A DNA stretch of 64,000 nt from Ruegeria arenilitoris (GTDB taxonomy: Bacteria; Pseudomonadota; Alphaproteobacteria; Rhodobacterales; Rhodobacteraceae): the NCBI RefSeq assembly GCF_013030265.1, contig NZ_WPZQ01000010.1, positions 143,142-207,141 of the forward strand, written 5' to 3'. The translations under genes and the position numbers were made by a program. Shown here one piece after another: positions 1 to 8,747 of the stretch (position 1 is its first letter; each line of letters opens with the position of its first letter). The notes beneath the pieces were generated by a model. It saw only the letters and a list, made by a program, of their open reading frames with translations. It did not search any database and was not told where the DNA came from.

Positions 1-32
1 GCGACTTCGGGGTCCTGAGCGGTGTCCGACAT
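1..32 (-). CDS. 5' end of an unidentified leftward gene (partial)
   Basis: On the minus strand an ATG at 32-30 opens a frame reading MSDTAQDPEV before the window ends. A GAAGGG stretch about 8 bases upstream can serve as ribosome binding site. The ATG lies about 40 bp downstream of the stop of the class II aldolase-type gene on the same strand, so the two probably form an operon. Ten residues are too few to assign a family. Confidence 0.45.
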   Translation of the reverse strand, partial: MSDTAQDPEV

Positions 33-72
33 GGCGGGTACCCTTCAATACTGAAAAACACCGGATCTGGGG

Positions 73-828
73 TCAGCTTGCGTAGTCTGACCCTTCGGCA
101 TCCAGAACGGCCTTAATCTCACGCAGGTGTGCTTCGGCTTGTCCGGGATAATCATCCAGCTCCTGCGCGGTTTTTTCCGCGATTTCGTCCGACAAAACGC
201 GCATCGGCTGTCCGGTCTGAAGCGCACGGATATAGGTTTCGGCTGCGCGTTCGAAATAGTAGAGCCTGTTAAAGGCATCTCCAACGTCGCTGCCGATGAC
301 CAGAACGCCATGGTTGCCCATGATCATGACCTTTTTCTTGGGATCGGACAGCATTGATGCACAACGCTCACCCTCGCTTTCAAAGGCCAGACCACCAAAC
401 TCTTCGTCCACGACGTAACGGTTGTAGAACGTGGCGGTGTTCTGATCGATCGGAGGCAGATTGCTGTCGGCCAGCGAGGCCAGAACGGTTGCAAAGATCG
501 AATGCACATGCATGACACAACGCGCATGCGGGCAATGGCGGTGGATTGAGCCGTGCAGTCCCCAGGCCGTGGGATCGGGCGCGCCGGGCTGCTTCATGAC
601 ATCGGGATCCTTCGCGTCGAGAAACAGCAGATCAGAGGCCCGAATACGCGAAAAGTACATCTGATTGGGGTTCATCAGGAATTGCGTACCATCGTCGTTC
701 ACGGCAAGGCTGAAGTGATTTGCAACGCCTTCGTGCATATTCAGCCGCTCAGTCCAGCGGAATGCGGCGGCCATGTCTACACGCTCGGACCAGTGGTCGA
801 TATTTGGACGCAGGTTGGTGACGCTCAT
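73..828 (-). CDS. Class II aldolase/adducin family protein
   Basis: A 251-residue cytoplasmic protein of the class II aldolase/adducin fold, the family of L-fuculose-phosphate aldolase. The zinc ligands expected for the family are visible: His107 and His109 in VMHVHS, and His173 in GNHGV. The usual catalytic Glu a few residues before the first conserved His appears to be Ala88 in AWGLHGS, so classical retro-aldol chemistry is uncertain and the substrate is unknown. I chose the ATG at 828 because AGGAG lies directly upstream; an earlier in-frame start at 888 would add 20 residues with no ribosome site. It is transcribed divergently from the LysR gene at 948, which probably controls it. Confidence 0.85.
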   Translation of the reverse strand: MSVTNLRPNIDHWSERVDMAAAFRWTERLNMHEGVANHFSLAVNDDGTQFLMNPNQMYFSRIRASDLLFLDAKDPDVMKQPGAPDPTAWGLHGSIHRHCPHARCVMHVHSIFATVLASLADSNLPPIDQNTATFYNRYVVDEEFGGLAFESEGERCASMLSDPKKKVMIMGNHGVLVIGSDVGDAFNRLYYFERAAETYIRALQTGQPMRVLSDEIAEKTAQELDDYPGQAEAHLREIKAVLDAEGSDYAS

Positions 829-921
829 CTGGCAACTCCTGTGGCAGCGGGCTTGAGTTTCATGCTTTGTAGATCGTGCATCCGGCATCGAAATTTGACC
901 AACGAAAAAAACGCAGCTATT

Positions 922-940
922 CCATTAGCTAAACTAATGG
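922..940. promoter_or_regulatory. Perfect inverted repeat, candidate LysR/GcvA-type operator
   Basis: CCATTAG at 922-928 and CTAATGG at 934-940 are perfect inverted copies separated by CTAAA. The half-site contains CTAAT, the core described for GcvA sites in Escherichia coli, and the flanking LysR protein is GcvA-like. It lies 7 bp before the LysR start codon, in the 119-bp gap between the divergent genes, which fits autorepression and control of the aldolase-type gene. The function is inferred. Confidence 0.6.
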
Positions 941-947
941 CAAAGTT

Positions 948-1829
948 ATGCGCATGCAGAAACCGCTTCCTCCACTGGGTTGGCTACGTACCTTTGAAGC
1001 GGCCGCGCGCCATCTGTCTTTCACGGGTGCGGCCCGTGATCTGAACATGACTCAGAGCGCGGTAAGCCAGCAGATCAAATCGCTTGAGGGATACCTTGGT
1101 CAGCCCTTGTTTTTAAGGCGCCCCCGCGCGTTGGAACTGACCGAGGCAGGTATCACTTATCTGCCTGTTGTACGCGACGCTTTCAGAACCCTGGTACGGG
1201 GTACACAGGCGGTAACCGGCGCCCGGCAAAATGCGGTTCAGGTGCAAAGTAACATCACCTTTGCCGTCAACTGGCTGGCACCGCGTTTGCCCGGTTTTCG
1301 GGCCCAGCACCCAGATGTACATCTCAATATTTTTACCGAGCTTTGGGAGCCGCAGGAGATGGCAGAAGGGGCGGCTGTCGAAATACGCTATTCCCTGCGC
1401 CCCTCAGACACCGTGCGTACGGAGTTGTTACGAACGGATCACTATTATCCCGTTTGTGCGCCAGACTACCCCGTCACACTGGAGAATCTGCATCAGCAGC
1501 CGTTGTTTGATTGCTCGAATCTGCTGTCGAATTGGGGAAATTGGGCGGAAGAGCAGGGCTTGGACTGGCCGAACCCACAAATCACATATTCCACCACCTA
1601 TATGGTCAGCCTGTCCGTTGCGATGGTTGGGGGTGGGTTGTGCCTGGCGCATGACACGATCGTTCGTGGTTTGATCAACGAAGGTCGACTGATCGCCCCG
1701 TTCGAGCATCGTGCTGTGATGCCCGAGGCCTACTACCTTTTGCTTTCGCCACAGGCCGAAGAGACACCAGGTGCAGTGGCTTTTGCCAACTGGATCCGAA
1801 GCGAGATCGAAGCAGATTCTCTGATCTAA
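948..1829 (+). CDS. LysR family transcriptional regulator (GcvA-like)
   Basis: A 293-residue LysR-type regulator. The N-terminal winged helix-turn-helix (about residues 8-66) includes TGAARDLNMTQSAVSQQIKSL, very similar to GcvA and AmpR subgroup proteins. The rest, about 90-290, is the periplasmic-binding-protein-like effector domain. No strong ribosome binding site precedes the ATG. It is divergent from the aldolase-type gene, the usual arrangement for a LysR regulator and its target. The effector cannot be read from the sequence. Confidence 0.93.
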   Translation: MRMQKPLPPLGWLRTFEAAARHLSFTGAARDLNMTQSAVSQQIKSLEGYLGQPLFLRRPRALELTEAGITYLPVVRDAFRTLVRGTQAVTGARQNAVQVQSNITFAVNWLAPRLPGFRAQHPDVHLNIFTELWEPQEMAEGAAVEIRYSLRPSDTVRTELLRTDHYYPVCAPDYPVTLENLHQQPLFDCSNLLSNWGNWAEEQGLDWPNPQITYSTTYMVSLSVAMVGGGLCLAHDTIVRGLINEGRLIAPFEHRAVMPEAYYLLLSPQAEETPGAVAFANWIRSEIEADSLI

Positions 1830-1913
1830 CCAGTGAGCCCCCCATCGTATATGCCCTTTCGGCATTTCCTCTGGTTGGACGTGACAGCACTGACGCGCTG
1901 TGTCAGGTCGGCC

Positions 1914-2342
1914 TTATTCGGTATCTTTCGGGCGGCTAGGCACCCAAGCATATCCGTTTTCGCAAAGGATATATGCCTCTCGCAGGCCATGCGGTTTGTC
2001 TGTGGGGGGCTGTAGTACCGTAGCGCCAGCAAGATCTGCGCGGGTAACGGCATCGTCCGGATCTGTATCGTACAGGCGGATTTCGATACCCGCACCGCGC
2101 GGTGGTGTTTCCGGCAGCAAGCTCAGCAACGGATTGGAATGGTAGGTTCCATCAGAATGCAGTTGAAAGACCTGACCGGAATAGGTGACGATCGCAAAAT
2201 CAGCCGTCACCTGATGACTTTTCATTCCAAAAACAGTCTCTAAAAAGGCGCATTCTGCCTTCACGTCCCTGACCAGCAGGTTTAGTCCGATCCCGTTCAG
2301 GCCACGCCCGAAACTGTCCGCATCTATCGTTTCATAGTCCAT
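1914..2342 (-). CDS. VOC (glyoxalase/bleomycin-resistance fold) family protein
   Basis: A 142-residue protein with the vicinal-oxygen-chelate fold: it opens with LNLLVRDVKAECAFLETVFG, continues through a VFQLHSDGTYH strand, and ends with an AYILCENGYAWVPSRP segment typical of glyoxalase-like proteins. Enzymatic activity is not assignable. The start at 2342 is the most reasonable because the fold begins soon after it. An in-frame ATG at 2408 would overlap the end of arsC, and neither start has a good ribosome site. It lies directly downstream of arsC on the same strand, so the two are probably co-transcribed. Confidence 0.75.
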   Translation of the reverse strand: MDYETIDADSFGRGLNGIGLNLLVRDVKAECAFLETVFGMKSHQVTADFAIVTYSGQVFQLHSDGTYHSNPLLSLLPETPPRGAGIEIRLYDTDPDDAVTRADLAGATVLQPPTDKPHGLREAYILCENGYAWVPSRPKDTE

Positions 2343-2379
2343 GTGAGCAGATTGAGCAGCAAGTACATCGCAAAGCAAG

Positions 2380-2805
2380 CTATTCTGGCACCCGATTTCC
2401 CTTGTCATCAATCAGGGTCGTTCCATCCTCTTTAAGCCATGGTGCCTTTGGCCATGTGTCGAGTAGATCAAGAATAGCGCCTGATGGTCTGCATAGCCTG
2501 ACCCCATTGCGGCATGCCACGATTGGTCGATTGACCAGAACCGGATGTTCCATCATGGCCTCCAGCAATTGATCGTCTGTCACCTCATCATCCAGCAGAC
2601 CCAGTTCCTCAGCAGGTGACTTAGTGGTTCGAAGCGCCTGACGAGGCGTGAGTCCGGCGGCGGCGAACAACGCCAGGAGTTGTGGCCGGGTCCAGCCGGT
2701 TTCCAGGTATTCGATGACCACCGGATCGTATCCGGCGTCACGTATGATCTGCAGTACGTTACGGGACGTGCCACAGGCGAGGTTGTGGTGAATGACGATA
2801 TCCAT
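2380..2805 (-). CDS. arsC: Arsenate reductase, glutaredoxin-coupled (ArsC family)
   Basis: A 141-residue cytoplasmic enzyme of the thioredoxin-fold ArsC family that reduces arsenate to arsenite with glutathione and glutaredoxin. The catalytic Cys11 sits in HNLACGTSRN, and the arginines that hold the oxyanion in the Escherichia coli enzyme are matched by Arg60 (ALRTTK) and Arg93 (VNRPIV). Length equals the family norm. A GAGGG ribosome site precedes the ATG. No arsR, arsB or acr3 gene is nearby, so this is a stand-alone copy and related non-arsenate reductase functions of the family remain possible. Confidence 0.88.
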   Translation of the reverse strand: MDIVIHHNLACGTSRNVLQIIRDAGYDPVVIEYLETGWTRPQLLALFAAAGLTPRQALRTTKSPAEELGLLDDEVTDDQLLEAMMEHPVLVNRPIVACRNGVRLCRPSGAILDLLDTWPKAPWLKEDGTTLIDDKGNRVPE

Positions 2806-2894
2806 ATGACCCTCTTATGCTGCCTTTCGTGACGGTTTCATGATACACAAAGAGCAGGGGTTGAACCTTCCCGCGCATTAGGGAAAGTTGGGCC

Positions 2895-4697
2895 ATGGAA
2901 TACACACCTTTCCCAAGCTGGCCCGATGTCGCCCCTCGTTTGATTGCCGTTGCTGCCGGGCGCGAACCTGCGGACATGGTTATTCGCGATGGTATCTGGG
3001 TCAATGTTCACAGCCGTGAGACCTTGCCCGGCCATTCTGTTGCCATTGCCGAAGGGCGCGTGGCCTTTGTCGGGCCTGACGCCTCGCACTGCATTGGTCC
3101 TGATACCCAAATCATCGAAGCGCGCGGGCGCTATCTGATTCCGGGTCTGTGTGACGCACACATGCATATCGAATCCGGAATGCTGACGCCCGCTGAATTT
3201 GCTCGCGCGGTGATCCCGCATGGGACGACCTCGATGTTCACCGATCCCCATGAGATTGCCAATGTGCTGGGTCTGGATGGCGTACGCATGATGCATGATG
3301 AGGCGCTGTTGCAGCCGGTGAATATCTTCACTCAGATGCCGTCTTGTGCGCCTTCGGCACCGGGGCTGGAGACGACAGGCTATGAAATCACGCCTGAAGA
3401 TGTATCAGAGGCAATGAGCTGGCCAGGAATTATCGGCTTGGGGGAGATGATGAATTTCCCCGGCGTGATAAATGGCGATCCAAAGATGCTGGCCGAGATC
3501 GCAGCCACGCAGCGCGCAGGAAAAACGGTAGGCGGACATTACGCTTCCCCTGATTTAGGGTCTGATTTTGCAGCATATGTGGCTGGCGGTCCCGCTGATG
3601 ATCATGAGGGTACGTGTGAGGCCGATGCCATTGCGCGAGTGCGTCAGGGCATGCGTTCGATGATGCGGCTGGGTTCGGCCTGGTACGACGTGGAAAGCCA
3701 GATCACTGCCGTCACGGAAAAAGGTCTGGATCCGCGGAGCTTTATCCTGTGCACGGATGATTGCCACTCGGGCACGTTGGTGAACGAAGGGCATATGAAC
3801 CGCGTCGTGCGGCATGCCATCGCCTGTGGTTGCGATCCTTTGATTGCGCTGCAGATGGCCACGATCAACACGGCCTCTCATTTCGGGTTGGAGCGTGAAA
3901 TCGGCTCGATCACACCCGGGCGCAGGGCAGATATCATCATCACGTCTGACCTGACCGATCTGCCGATTGAGACGGTTGTGGCACGAGGCCAGGTTGTCGC
4001 TGAAAATGGCGCGATTACAGTCGACTGCCCCCATTACGACTGGCCTGACCGGGCGCGAAACACTGTACATCTGGGACATCAGCTCAGCGCTGTAGACTTT
4101 GAGATCGAAGCTCCGGCCGGAGCGAACCGGGTTCAGGCCAACGTAATCGGTGTGGTGGAAAACCAGGCCCCGACCAAAGCGCTGAAAGCCGAACTGCCCA
4201 TCATCGGTGGGCTGGTAGAAGGTGAAGGTGATGTATGCCAGATTGCGCTGGTTGAACGGCACCGGGGTACCGGGGGTGTAACGAACGCTTTCGTTTCGGG
4301 CTTTGGTTACCAGGGCCGCATGGCGATGGCGTCAACCGTAGCCCATGACAGCCACCACATGATTGTCGTGGGTACTGACCGCGAGCAAATGGCGCTGGCC
4401 GCAAACCGGCTGGCCGAAGTGGGTGGTGGCATCACCATCTTCCGAGATGGTGAAGAACTGGCATTGGTCGAATTGCCGATTGCCGGTCTGATGTCCGACA
4501 ATCCGGCGGCCGAGGTTGCCGCAAACGCAGAAAAGATGGTCGAGGCGATGGAGGCCTGCGGCTGTCAGCTTAACAACGCCTATATGCAGCACTCCCTGCT
4601 TGCTCTGGTCGTGATCCCGGAACTGAGGATTTCCGACCTGGGCCTGGTGGATGTGCGCACCTTTGAAAAGATAGACCTTCTGGAACCACTTGCATGA
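2895..4697 (+). CDS. ade: Adenine deaminase
   Basis: A 600-residue amidohydrolase that deaminates adenine to hypoxanthine in purine salvage. The metal-binding HMHIES motif (His89, His91) follows the PGLCDAH strand, GGHYASPDL and TDDCHSG supply later metal/active-site positions, and the C-terminal domain with GVTNAFVSGFG and MASTVAHDSHH is specific to adenine deaminases. Length is the usual one. AGGGAAAG upstream is the ribosome site. The stop overlaps the amn start by 4 bp (ATGA), so the two are translationally coupled: AMP nucleosidase releases adenine, which this enzyme consumes. Confidence 0.95.
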   Translation: MEYTPFPSWPDVAPRLIAVAAGREPADMVIRDGIWVNVHSRETLPGHSVAIAEGRVAFVGPDASHCIGPDTQIIEARGRYLIPGLCDAHMHIESGMLTPAEFARAVIPHGTTSMFTDPHEIANVLGLDGVRMMHDEALLQPVNIFTQMPSCAPSAPGLETTGYEITPEDVSEAMSWPGIIGLGEMMNFPGVINGDPKMLAEIAATQRAGKTVGGHYASPDLGSDFAAYVAGGPADDHEGTCEADAIARVRQGMRSMMRLGSAWYDVESQITAVTEKGLDPRSFILCTDDCHSGTLVNEGHMNRVVRHAIACGCDPLIALQMATINTASHFGLEREIGSITPGRRADIIITSDLTDLPIETVVARGQVVAENGAITVDCPHYDWPDRARNTVHLGHQLSAVDFEIEAPAGANRVQANVIGVVENQAPTKALKAELPIIGGLVEGEGDVCQIALVERHRGTGGVTNAFVSGFGYQGRMAMASTVAHDSHHMIVVGTDREQMALAANRLAEVGGGITIFRDGEELALVELPIAGLMSDNPAAEVAANAEKMVEAMEACGCQLNNAYMQHSLLALVVIPELRISDLGLVDVRTFEKIDLLEPLA

Positions 4698-6157
4698 CAA
4701 CAATAATAGAACCAAAAGCACCCAAACCAGAACAATTCACCGATGCGTCGGCCGCTGTTGCCCGGCTTGAAGAACTGTACGAGCAGGCAACGACTTTTTT
4801 ATGCGACAAGTTCTCTGACTCAATGTCGGGTGATACGCCGACCGAGCGATTCAGAGCCTATTACCCGGAAATTCGCATCAGAACCGCGTCCTATGCCCAT
4901 GTCGACAGCCGCCTGAGCTTTGGTCACGTTTCGGAGCCGGGGACACACGCGACAACGGTGACGCGGCCGGATTTGTTCCGTTCCTATCTGACACAACAGA
5001 TCGCTTTGCTGATTAAGAACCACAATCAGCCGGTCACAATCGGCCTTTCGGATACACCGATTCCGGTACATTTCGCAGTCGCGAACAATCCGGATCTGGT
5101 TGTACCGCATCAGGGTGCAGCGGGGTTCACGTTGCGCGATGTCTTCGACGTTCCGGATCTGACGACCACCAATGATGATATCGTCAACGGCGTCTATGAG
5201 CTGGAGAACGATGTCGGCCCTCTGGCGCTGTTTACCGCTCAGCGGATCGACTATTCGCTGGCGCGCCTTGCGCATTATACGGCCACGGATCCAAGCCATT
5301 TCCAGAACCATGTGTTGTTCACCAACTACCAGTTCTACGTCTCGGAATTCGAAAACTATGCGCGTGAACAGCTGGCCGATCCGGATAGCGGCTACACCAG
5401 CTTTGTGTCCACCGGAAATGTCGAGATCAGCGATCCGAAGACTGCAATTGAACAACCGCTGAAACTGCCGCAGATGCCGACCTATCACTTGAAGCGCGAG
5501 GATGGGTCCGGCATCACGCTCGTCAATATTGGTGTTGGTCCGTCAAACGCCAAAACGGCAACGGACCATATTGCGGTTCTGCGTCCGCACGCCTGGCTGA
5601 TGGTTGGCCACTGCGCTGGGCTGCGAAATACGCAAGCTTTGGGCGATTTCGTACTGGCCCATGCCTATCTGCGCGAAGACAAGGTGTTGGACGATGATCT
5701 GCCGGTCTGGGTTCCAATCCCGCCACTGGCCGAAGTGCAGGTTGCACTTGAACAGGCCGTGGCCGAAGTGACCGAGCTTGAAGGATATGAGCTCAAGCGG
5801 ATCATGCGAACCGGCACTGTGGCTTCGGTCGATAACCGAAACTGGGAGCTTCGGGATCAGTCGGGGCCCGTGCAACGGCTTAGCCAATCGCGCGCAATCG
5901 CGTTGGATATGGAAAGCGCCACCATCGCCGCTAATGGGTATCGTTTCAGGGTACCTTACGGCACGTTGCTGTGCGTGTCAGACAAGCCTTTGCATGGTGA
6001 ACTAAAGCTTCCCGGCATGGCTTCGTCGTTCTATACCACGCAGGTCAGCCGCCATTTGGCGATCGGAATACGGGCCATGGAACACCTCCGCGGGATGCCT
6101 CTGGAGCGTTTGCACAGCCGGAAATTGCGTTCTTTCGACGAAACGGCCTTCCTCTGA
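4694..6157 (+). CDS. amn: AMP nucleosidase
   Basis: A 487-residue enzyme that hydrolyses AMP to adenine and ribose 5-phosphate. The N-terminal AMN-specific domain covers about residues 15-190. The C-terminal nucleoside-phosphorylase-like domain follows, with VNIGVGPSNAKTATDH, a HCAGLR loop and the ALDMESATIAANGYRFRVPYG segment that contacts the ribose. It overlaps ade by 4 bp, giving a two-gene route from AMP to hypoxanthine that bypasses IMP. A small hairpin with a T run follows the stop. Confidence 0.95.
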   Translation: MTTIIEPKAPKPEQFTDASAAVARLEELYEQATTFLCDKFSDSMSGDTPTERFRAYYPEIRIRTASYAHVDSRLSFGHVSEPGTHATTVTRPDLFRSYLTQQIALLIKNHNQPVTIGLSDTPIPVHFAVANNPDLVVPHQGAAGFTLRDVFDVPDLTTTNDDIVNGVYELENDVGPLALFTAQRIDYSLARLAHYTATDPSHFQNHVLFTNYQFYVSEFENYAREQLADPDSGYTSFVSTGNVEISDPKTAIEQPLKLPQMPTYHLKREDGSGITLVNIGVGPSNAKTATDHIAVLRPHAWLMVGHCAGLRNTQALGDFVLAHAYLREDKVLDDDLPVWVPIPPLAEVQVALEQAVAEVTELEGYELKRIMRTGTVASVDNRNWELRDQSGPVQRLSQSRAIALDMESATIAANGYRFRVPYGTLLCVSDKPLHGELKLPGMASSFYTTQVSRHLAIGIRAMEHLRGMPLERLHSRKLRSFDETAFL

Positions 6158-6176
6158 AGCAAAAAAGCAACGAAAT

Positions 6177-6197
6177 CCCCATATTTTTGGGGGTTTT
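6177..6197 (+). terminator. Short hairpin terminator after amn
   Basis: CCCCA (6177-6181) pairs with TGGGG (6188-6192) around a TATTTT loop and is followed by GTTTT. It sits 20 bp after the amn stop. The stem is short, so termination may be partial. Confidence 0.5.
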
Positions 6198-6287
6198 GGC
6201 GCTACTATTCGTTGTGTTCACATACAATATCCCGTTACAGTTACGCGGTGAGGCCCAAGAGATCGGGCACGTTAAGGAGACCAAGAA

Positions 6288-6575
6288 ATGGCAAAGCCTA
6301 TGACTAAAACTCAGCTGGTTGCTGCTCTCGCTGAGGAAATGGGAACCGACAAGAAATCCGCAAACGCGGCACTTGAGGCTGTAACCGGCCTGATCACCCG
6401 CGAAGTTTCCGCCGGTGGTGCAGTGACCCTGCCCGGCGTCGGCAAAATCTACTGCCGTGAGCGCCCCGAGCGTCAGGTCCGCAACCCGGCCACTGGTGAA
6501 ACCTTCACCAAAGAAGCCGACAAGGTTGTGAAAATGACCATCGCAAAAGCACTGAAGGACAGCGTGAACGGCTAA
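6288..6575 (+). CDS. hup: HU family DNA-binding protein
   Basis: A 95-residue nucleoid protein of the HU/IHF family, which bends and compacts DNA as a dimer. The N-terminal helices (MTKTQLVAALAEEMG) are followed by the beta-arm; the segment GVGKIYCRERPERQVRNPATGE is a divergent version of the usual arm, with the conserved RNP turn. AAGGAG lies 9 bases before the ATG. It is a single transcription unit between the amn terminator and its own terminator. It is probably a divergent HU paralogue; the exact subtype is not resolved. Confidence 0.92.
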   Translation: MAKPMTKTQLVAALAEEMGTDKKSANAALEAVTGLITREVSAGGAVTLPGVGKIYCRERPERQVRNPATGETFTKEADKVVKMTIAKALKDSVNG

Positions 6576-6601
6576 TCCCAGCCTTCACAACTTCAATACA
6601 A

Positions 6602-6630
6602 GGGTCGCGATTTCGCGGCCCTTTTTCTTT
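6602..6630 (+). terminator. Rho-independent terminator after HU gene
   Basis: GGGTCGCG (6602-6609) and CGCGGCCC (6614-6621) form an 8-bp stem with one G-T pair around ATTT, followed by TTTTTCTTT. It starts 26 bp after the HU stop codon. Confidence 0.85.
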
Positions 6631-6672
6631 GATGGAACTCATTCATTCGAATCCAAGGCGCCGGTGGGCCGC

Positions 6673-8568
6673 TTAGAGATGGGTATGAACAACCTTAAGC
6701 GCGTGGTTCAGCATCGCGCGATTGATCTCTTCGTCTGCCGGGGGCTTCGGATTCTGAGATGGTGAAAGCGAGGCTTTTCGCTCAGCCTCACCAACCGGTA
6801 AAACCCGCCCTTCCATAACTGTGCCCCAGACATTGATGTCGCGGATCGATGTCGGGTCTACGCTCAGGGGGTTTTCATCCAGAATAGTCAGGTTGGCCCG
6901 TTTGCCCGGTTCGATGCTCCCGATCTCATCACTCATCCTGAGGGCCTGAGCCGCCTCGATCGTAACCCCGCGAAGCCCCATCTCGGCCGGTACTCTCTGA
7001 TCCGCGCCAGCGGTGCGACCGGAAGAAGTTATCCGATTGACCGCACACCACATCAGAAACAAAGGATCAGCGGGTGCCATTGGCATATCTGAATGCAGTG
7101 ACCACGGGATACCAGCGAGCGACAAGTCACCCAGGCGAACCATCGAATCCGCGCGTTGCGGACCAAGACCAACTTTCGAGTACTGATCTGCAAGAGCCGT
7201 CACATAGTAGGGATTTCCACTGACGATAGCGCCAAGCGCGCGAATCCGCTCGACTTGATCCGGGGCGCTGACCGCAAAATGCACCAGAACGGTGCGGTGA
7301 TCATATCGCGGGTTGCGGCGCAGATTGGCCTCGAGCGTATCAAGAACCCGATCAAGCCCCGCGTCGCCATTGACGTGAATATGGATTTGATATCCTGCAT
7401 CCCAGTAAACGCGGAATGCGCGCTCAAACAGATCGCGGTCCATCATCCATTCGCCATCATGACCATCCAGATAAGGATCACGTACCTGCATCAGCAGCGA
7501 ATAAATTGCGCCATCTGCAAAAAGCTTTGCCTGCTTTGGCGCAAGACTTGTCATGCCACCATACCAAGAGGCCAGCTTTTCGGTTTCAGCAATGACTTGC
7601 GCATCATCCGAGTAGGTCGCGACCATCGACTTTGCATCCACGATAAATGACCAGCGAAATGGCATATCCGGGTTCGAGAAAACTTCGTTAACGCCATCCT
7701 GTACCGGTTTAGACAGAATCCCGCCCGGCTCATTGCCGAAGGTAATGCCTTTGGCGTGCATATAGTCGCGCGTGATTTCCAGGCCGGAACGCAGGCGTTC
7801 GGGGGTTGCGACCATATTCGCGATGTTAGGCAAAACTCCGAACAGGCCCTGTTCCCAAAACCGCGCTTCTTCAAAATTGCTTTGCTCTTTTGCTGACGGG
7901 CTGAACGTTTCGAACTTGTCCCGGGTAACACCACCGCGCTCCATTGCCGCCGAGTTCAGTACCATCTCGTGACATGAGCGCGCCCAAACAAGAATTGGAC
8001 GTGTTTTGCTGATTGTGTCGAGATCGGCACGTGTTAATGGGCCATAGAAGGCGGGGTGATAGCCCCAGCTGAGCAGAGGTTCATCCGGATCTGACTTCTC
8101 GGCTTCGGCCTTGGTCAGACGTGCCATGAAATCCTGTTTGTCTTTAACGCGAGGAACAGTTCCGCTCGGCAGGACCCAATCCTCGATTGCCAGGATTTCA
8201 GATGACATCGTAAGCGCGGCAAGTACAGGATGGTCATGCTGGGCGATAAAGCCGGGTACGATTACGTGATCGGCAAAAGTCGTATCGATTTCGTAGGGCT
8301 GGTCGCCCAAAACACGCTGCACATCTTCCAGCGTTCCGGCCCAGAGGATTCTGTCGCCAACCACTGCAACCGCCTCGGCGGTTGGCCGTGCATCATTGAG
8401 CGTGATGATTTCGCGGGCAGTGTAGATCGTCGCCTGAGGTGCCGAGACAATTGATCCACCAATATCCTGCAGTGACCCAGTTTCTGCCAAAGCATGTCTC
8501 AATGGTGTCAGTGCTGCAGCAGAAGCTAATCCAGTTCTCACAAATCGCCGGCGACCGATATCTTTCAT
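6673..8568 (-). CDS. Tat-exported amidohydrolase (YtcJ/AmdH3-like)
   Basis: A 631-residue amidohydrolase of the YtcJ-like branch. The N-terminus has a twin-arginine signal, RRRFVRTGLASAAALTPL, ending at about ALAE (residue 29), so the enzyme probably folds in the cytoplasm and works in the periplasm. Metal-binding motifs of the TIM barrel are visible: QHDHP near residue 115, HIHVNGD near 400, LVHFA near 425, and LHSDMPM late in the protein. Family members hydrolyse amides, hydantoins or N-acyl amino acids; the substrate is unknown. GAGGAAA precedes the ATG. It is flanked by unrelated terminators and stands alone. Confidence 0.88.
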   Translation of the reverse strand: MKDIGRRRFVRTGLASAAALTPLRHALAETGSLQDIGGSIVSAPQATIYTAREIITLNDARPTAEAVAVVGDRILWAGTLEDVQRVLGDQPYEIDTTFADHVIVPGFIAQHDHPVLAALTMSSEILAIEDWVLPSGTVPRVKDKQDFMARLTKAEAEKSDPDEPLLSWGYHPAFYGPLTRADLDTISKTRPILVWARSCHEMVLNSAAMERGGVTRDKFETFSPSAKEQSNFEEARFWEQGLFGVLPNIANMVATPERLRSGLEITRDYMHAKGITFGNEPGGILSKPVQDGVNEVFSNPDMPFRWSFIVDAKSMVATYSDDAQVIAETEKLASWYGGMTSLAPKQAKLFADGAIYSLLMQVRDPYLDGHDGEWMMDRDLFERAFRVYWDAGYQIHIHVNGDAGLDRVLDTLEANLRRNPRYDHRTVLVHFAVSAPDQVERIRALGAIVSGNPYYVTALADQYSKVGLGPQRADSMVRLGDLSLAGIPWSLHSDMPMAPADPLFLMWCAVNRITSSGRTAGADQRVPAEMGLRGVTIEAAQALRMSDEIGSIEPGKRANLTILDENPLSVDPTSIRDINVWGTVMEGRVLPVGEAERKASLSPSQNPKPPADEEINRAMLNHALKVVHTHL

Positions 8569-8670
8569 AATCGAGTTTCCTCAGACAGTTGGGTGACAAT
8601 GGTATTCGATTTCAAAAGAGTAATTCCCATCACAATATCTGAATTTTGCACGGTGTCTTGCCCAAGGCAT

Positions 8671-8702
8671 AAAAAAACCCCGCAGAACGCGCTGCGGGGT
8701 TT
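8671..8702 (-). terminator. Rho-independent terminator of the BCCT-like carrier
   Basis: AACCCCGCAG (8676-8685) pairs perfectly with CTGCGGGGTT (8692-8701). Read on the minus strand the stem is followed by a run of seven or more Ts (8677-8671). It ends the leftward gene that stops at 8748. Confidence 0.88.
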
Positions 8703-8747
8703 GATTTGTCCAAGGCAGAAGTTGCCTGTGGTGTTTTGGTCTCCGGC

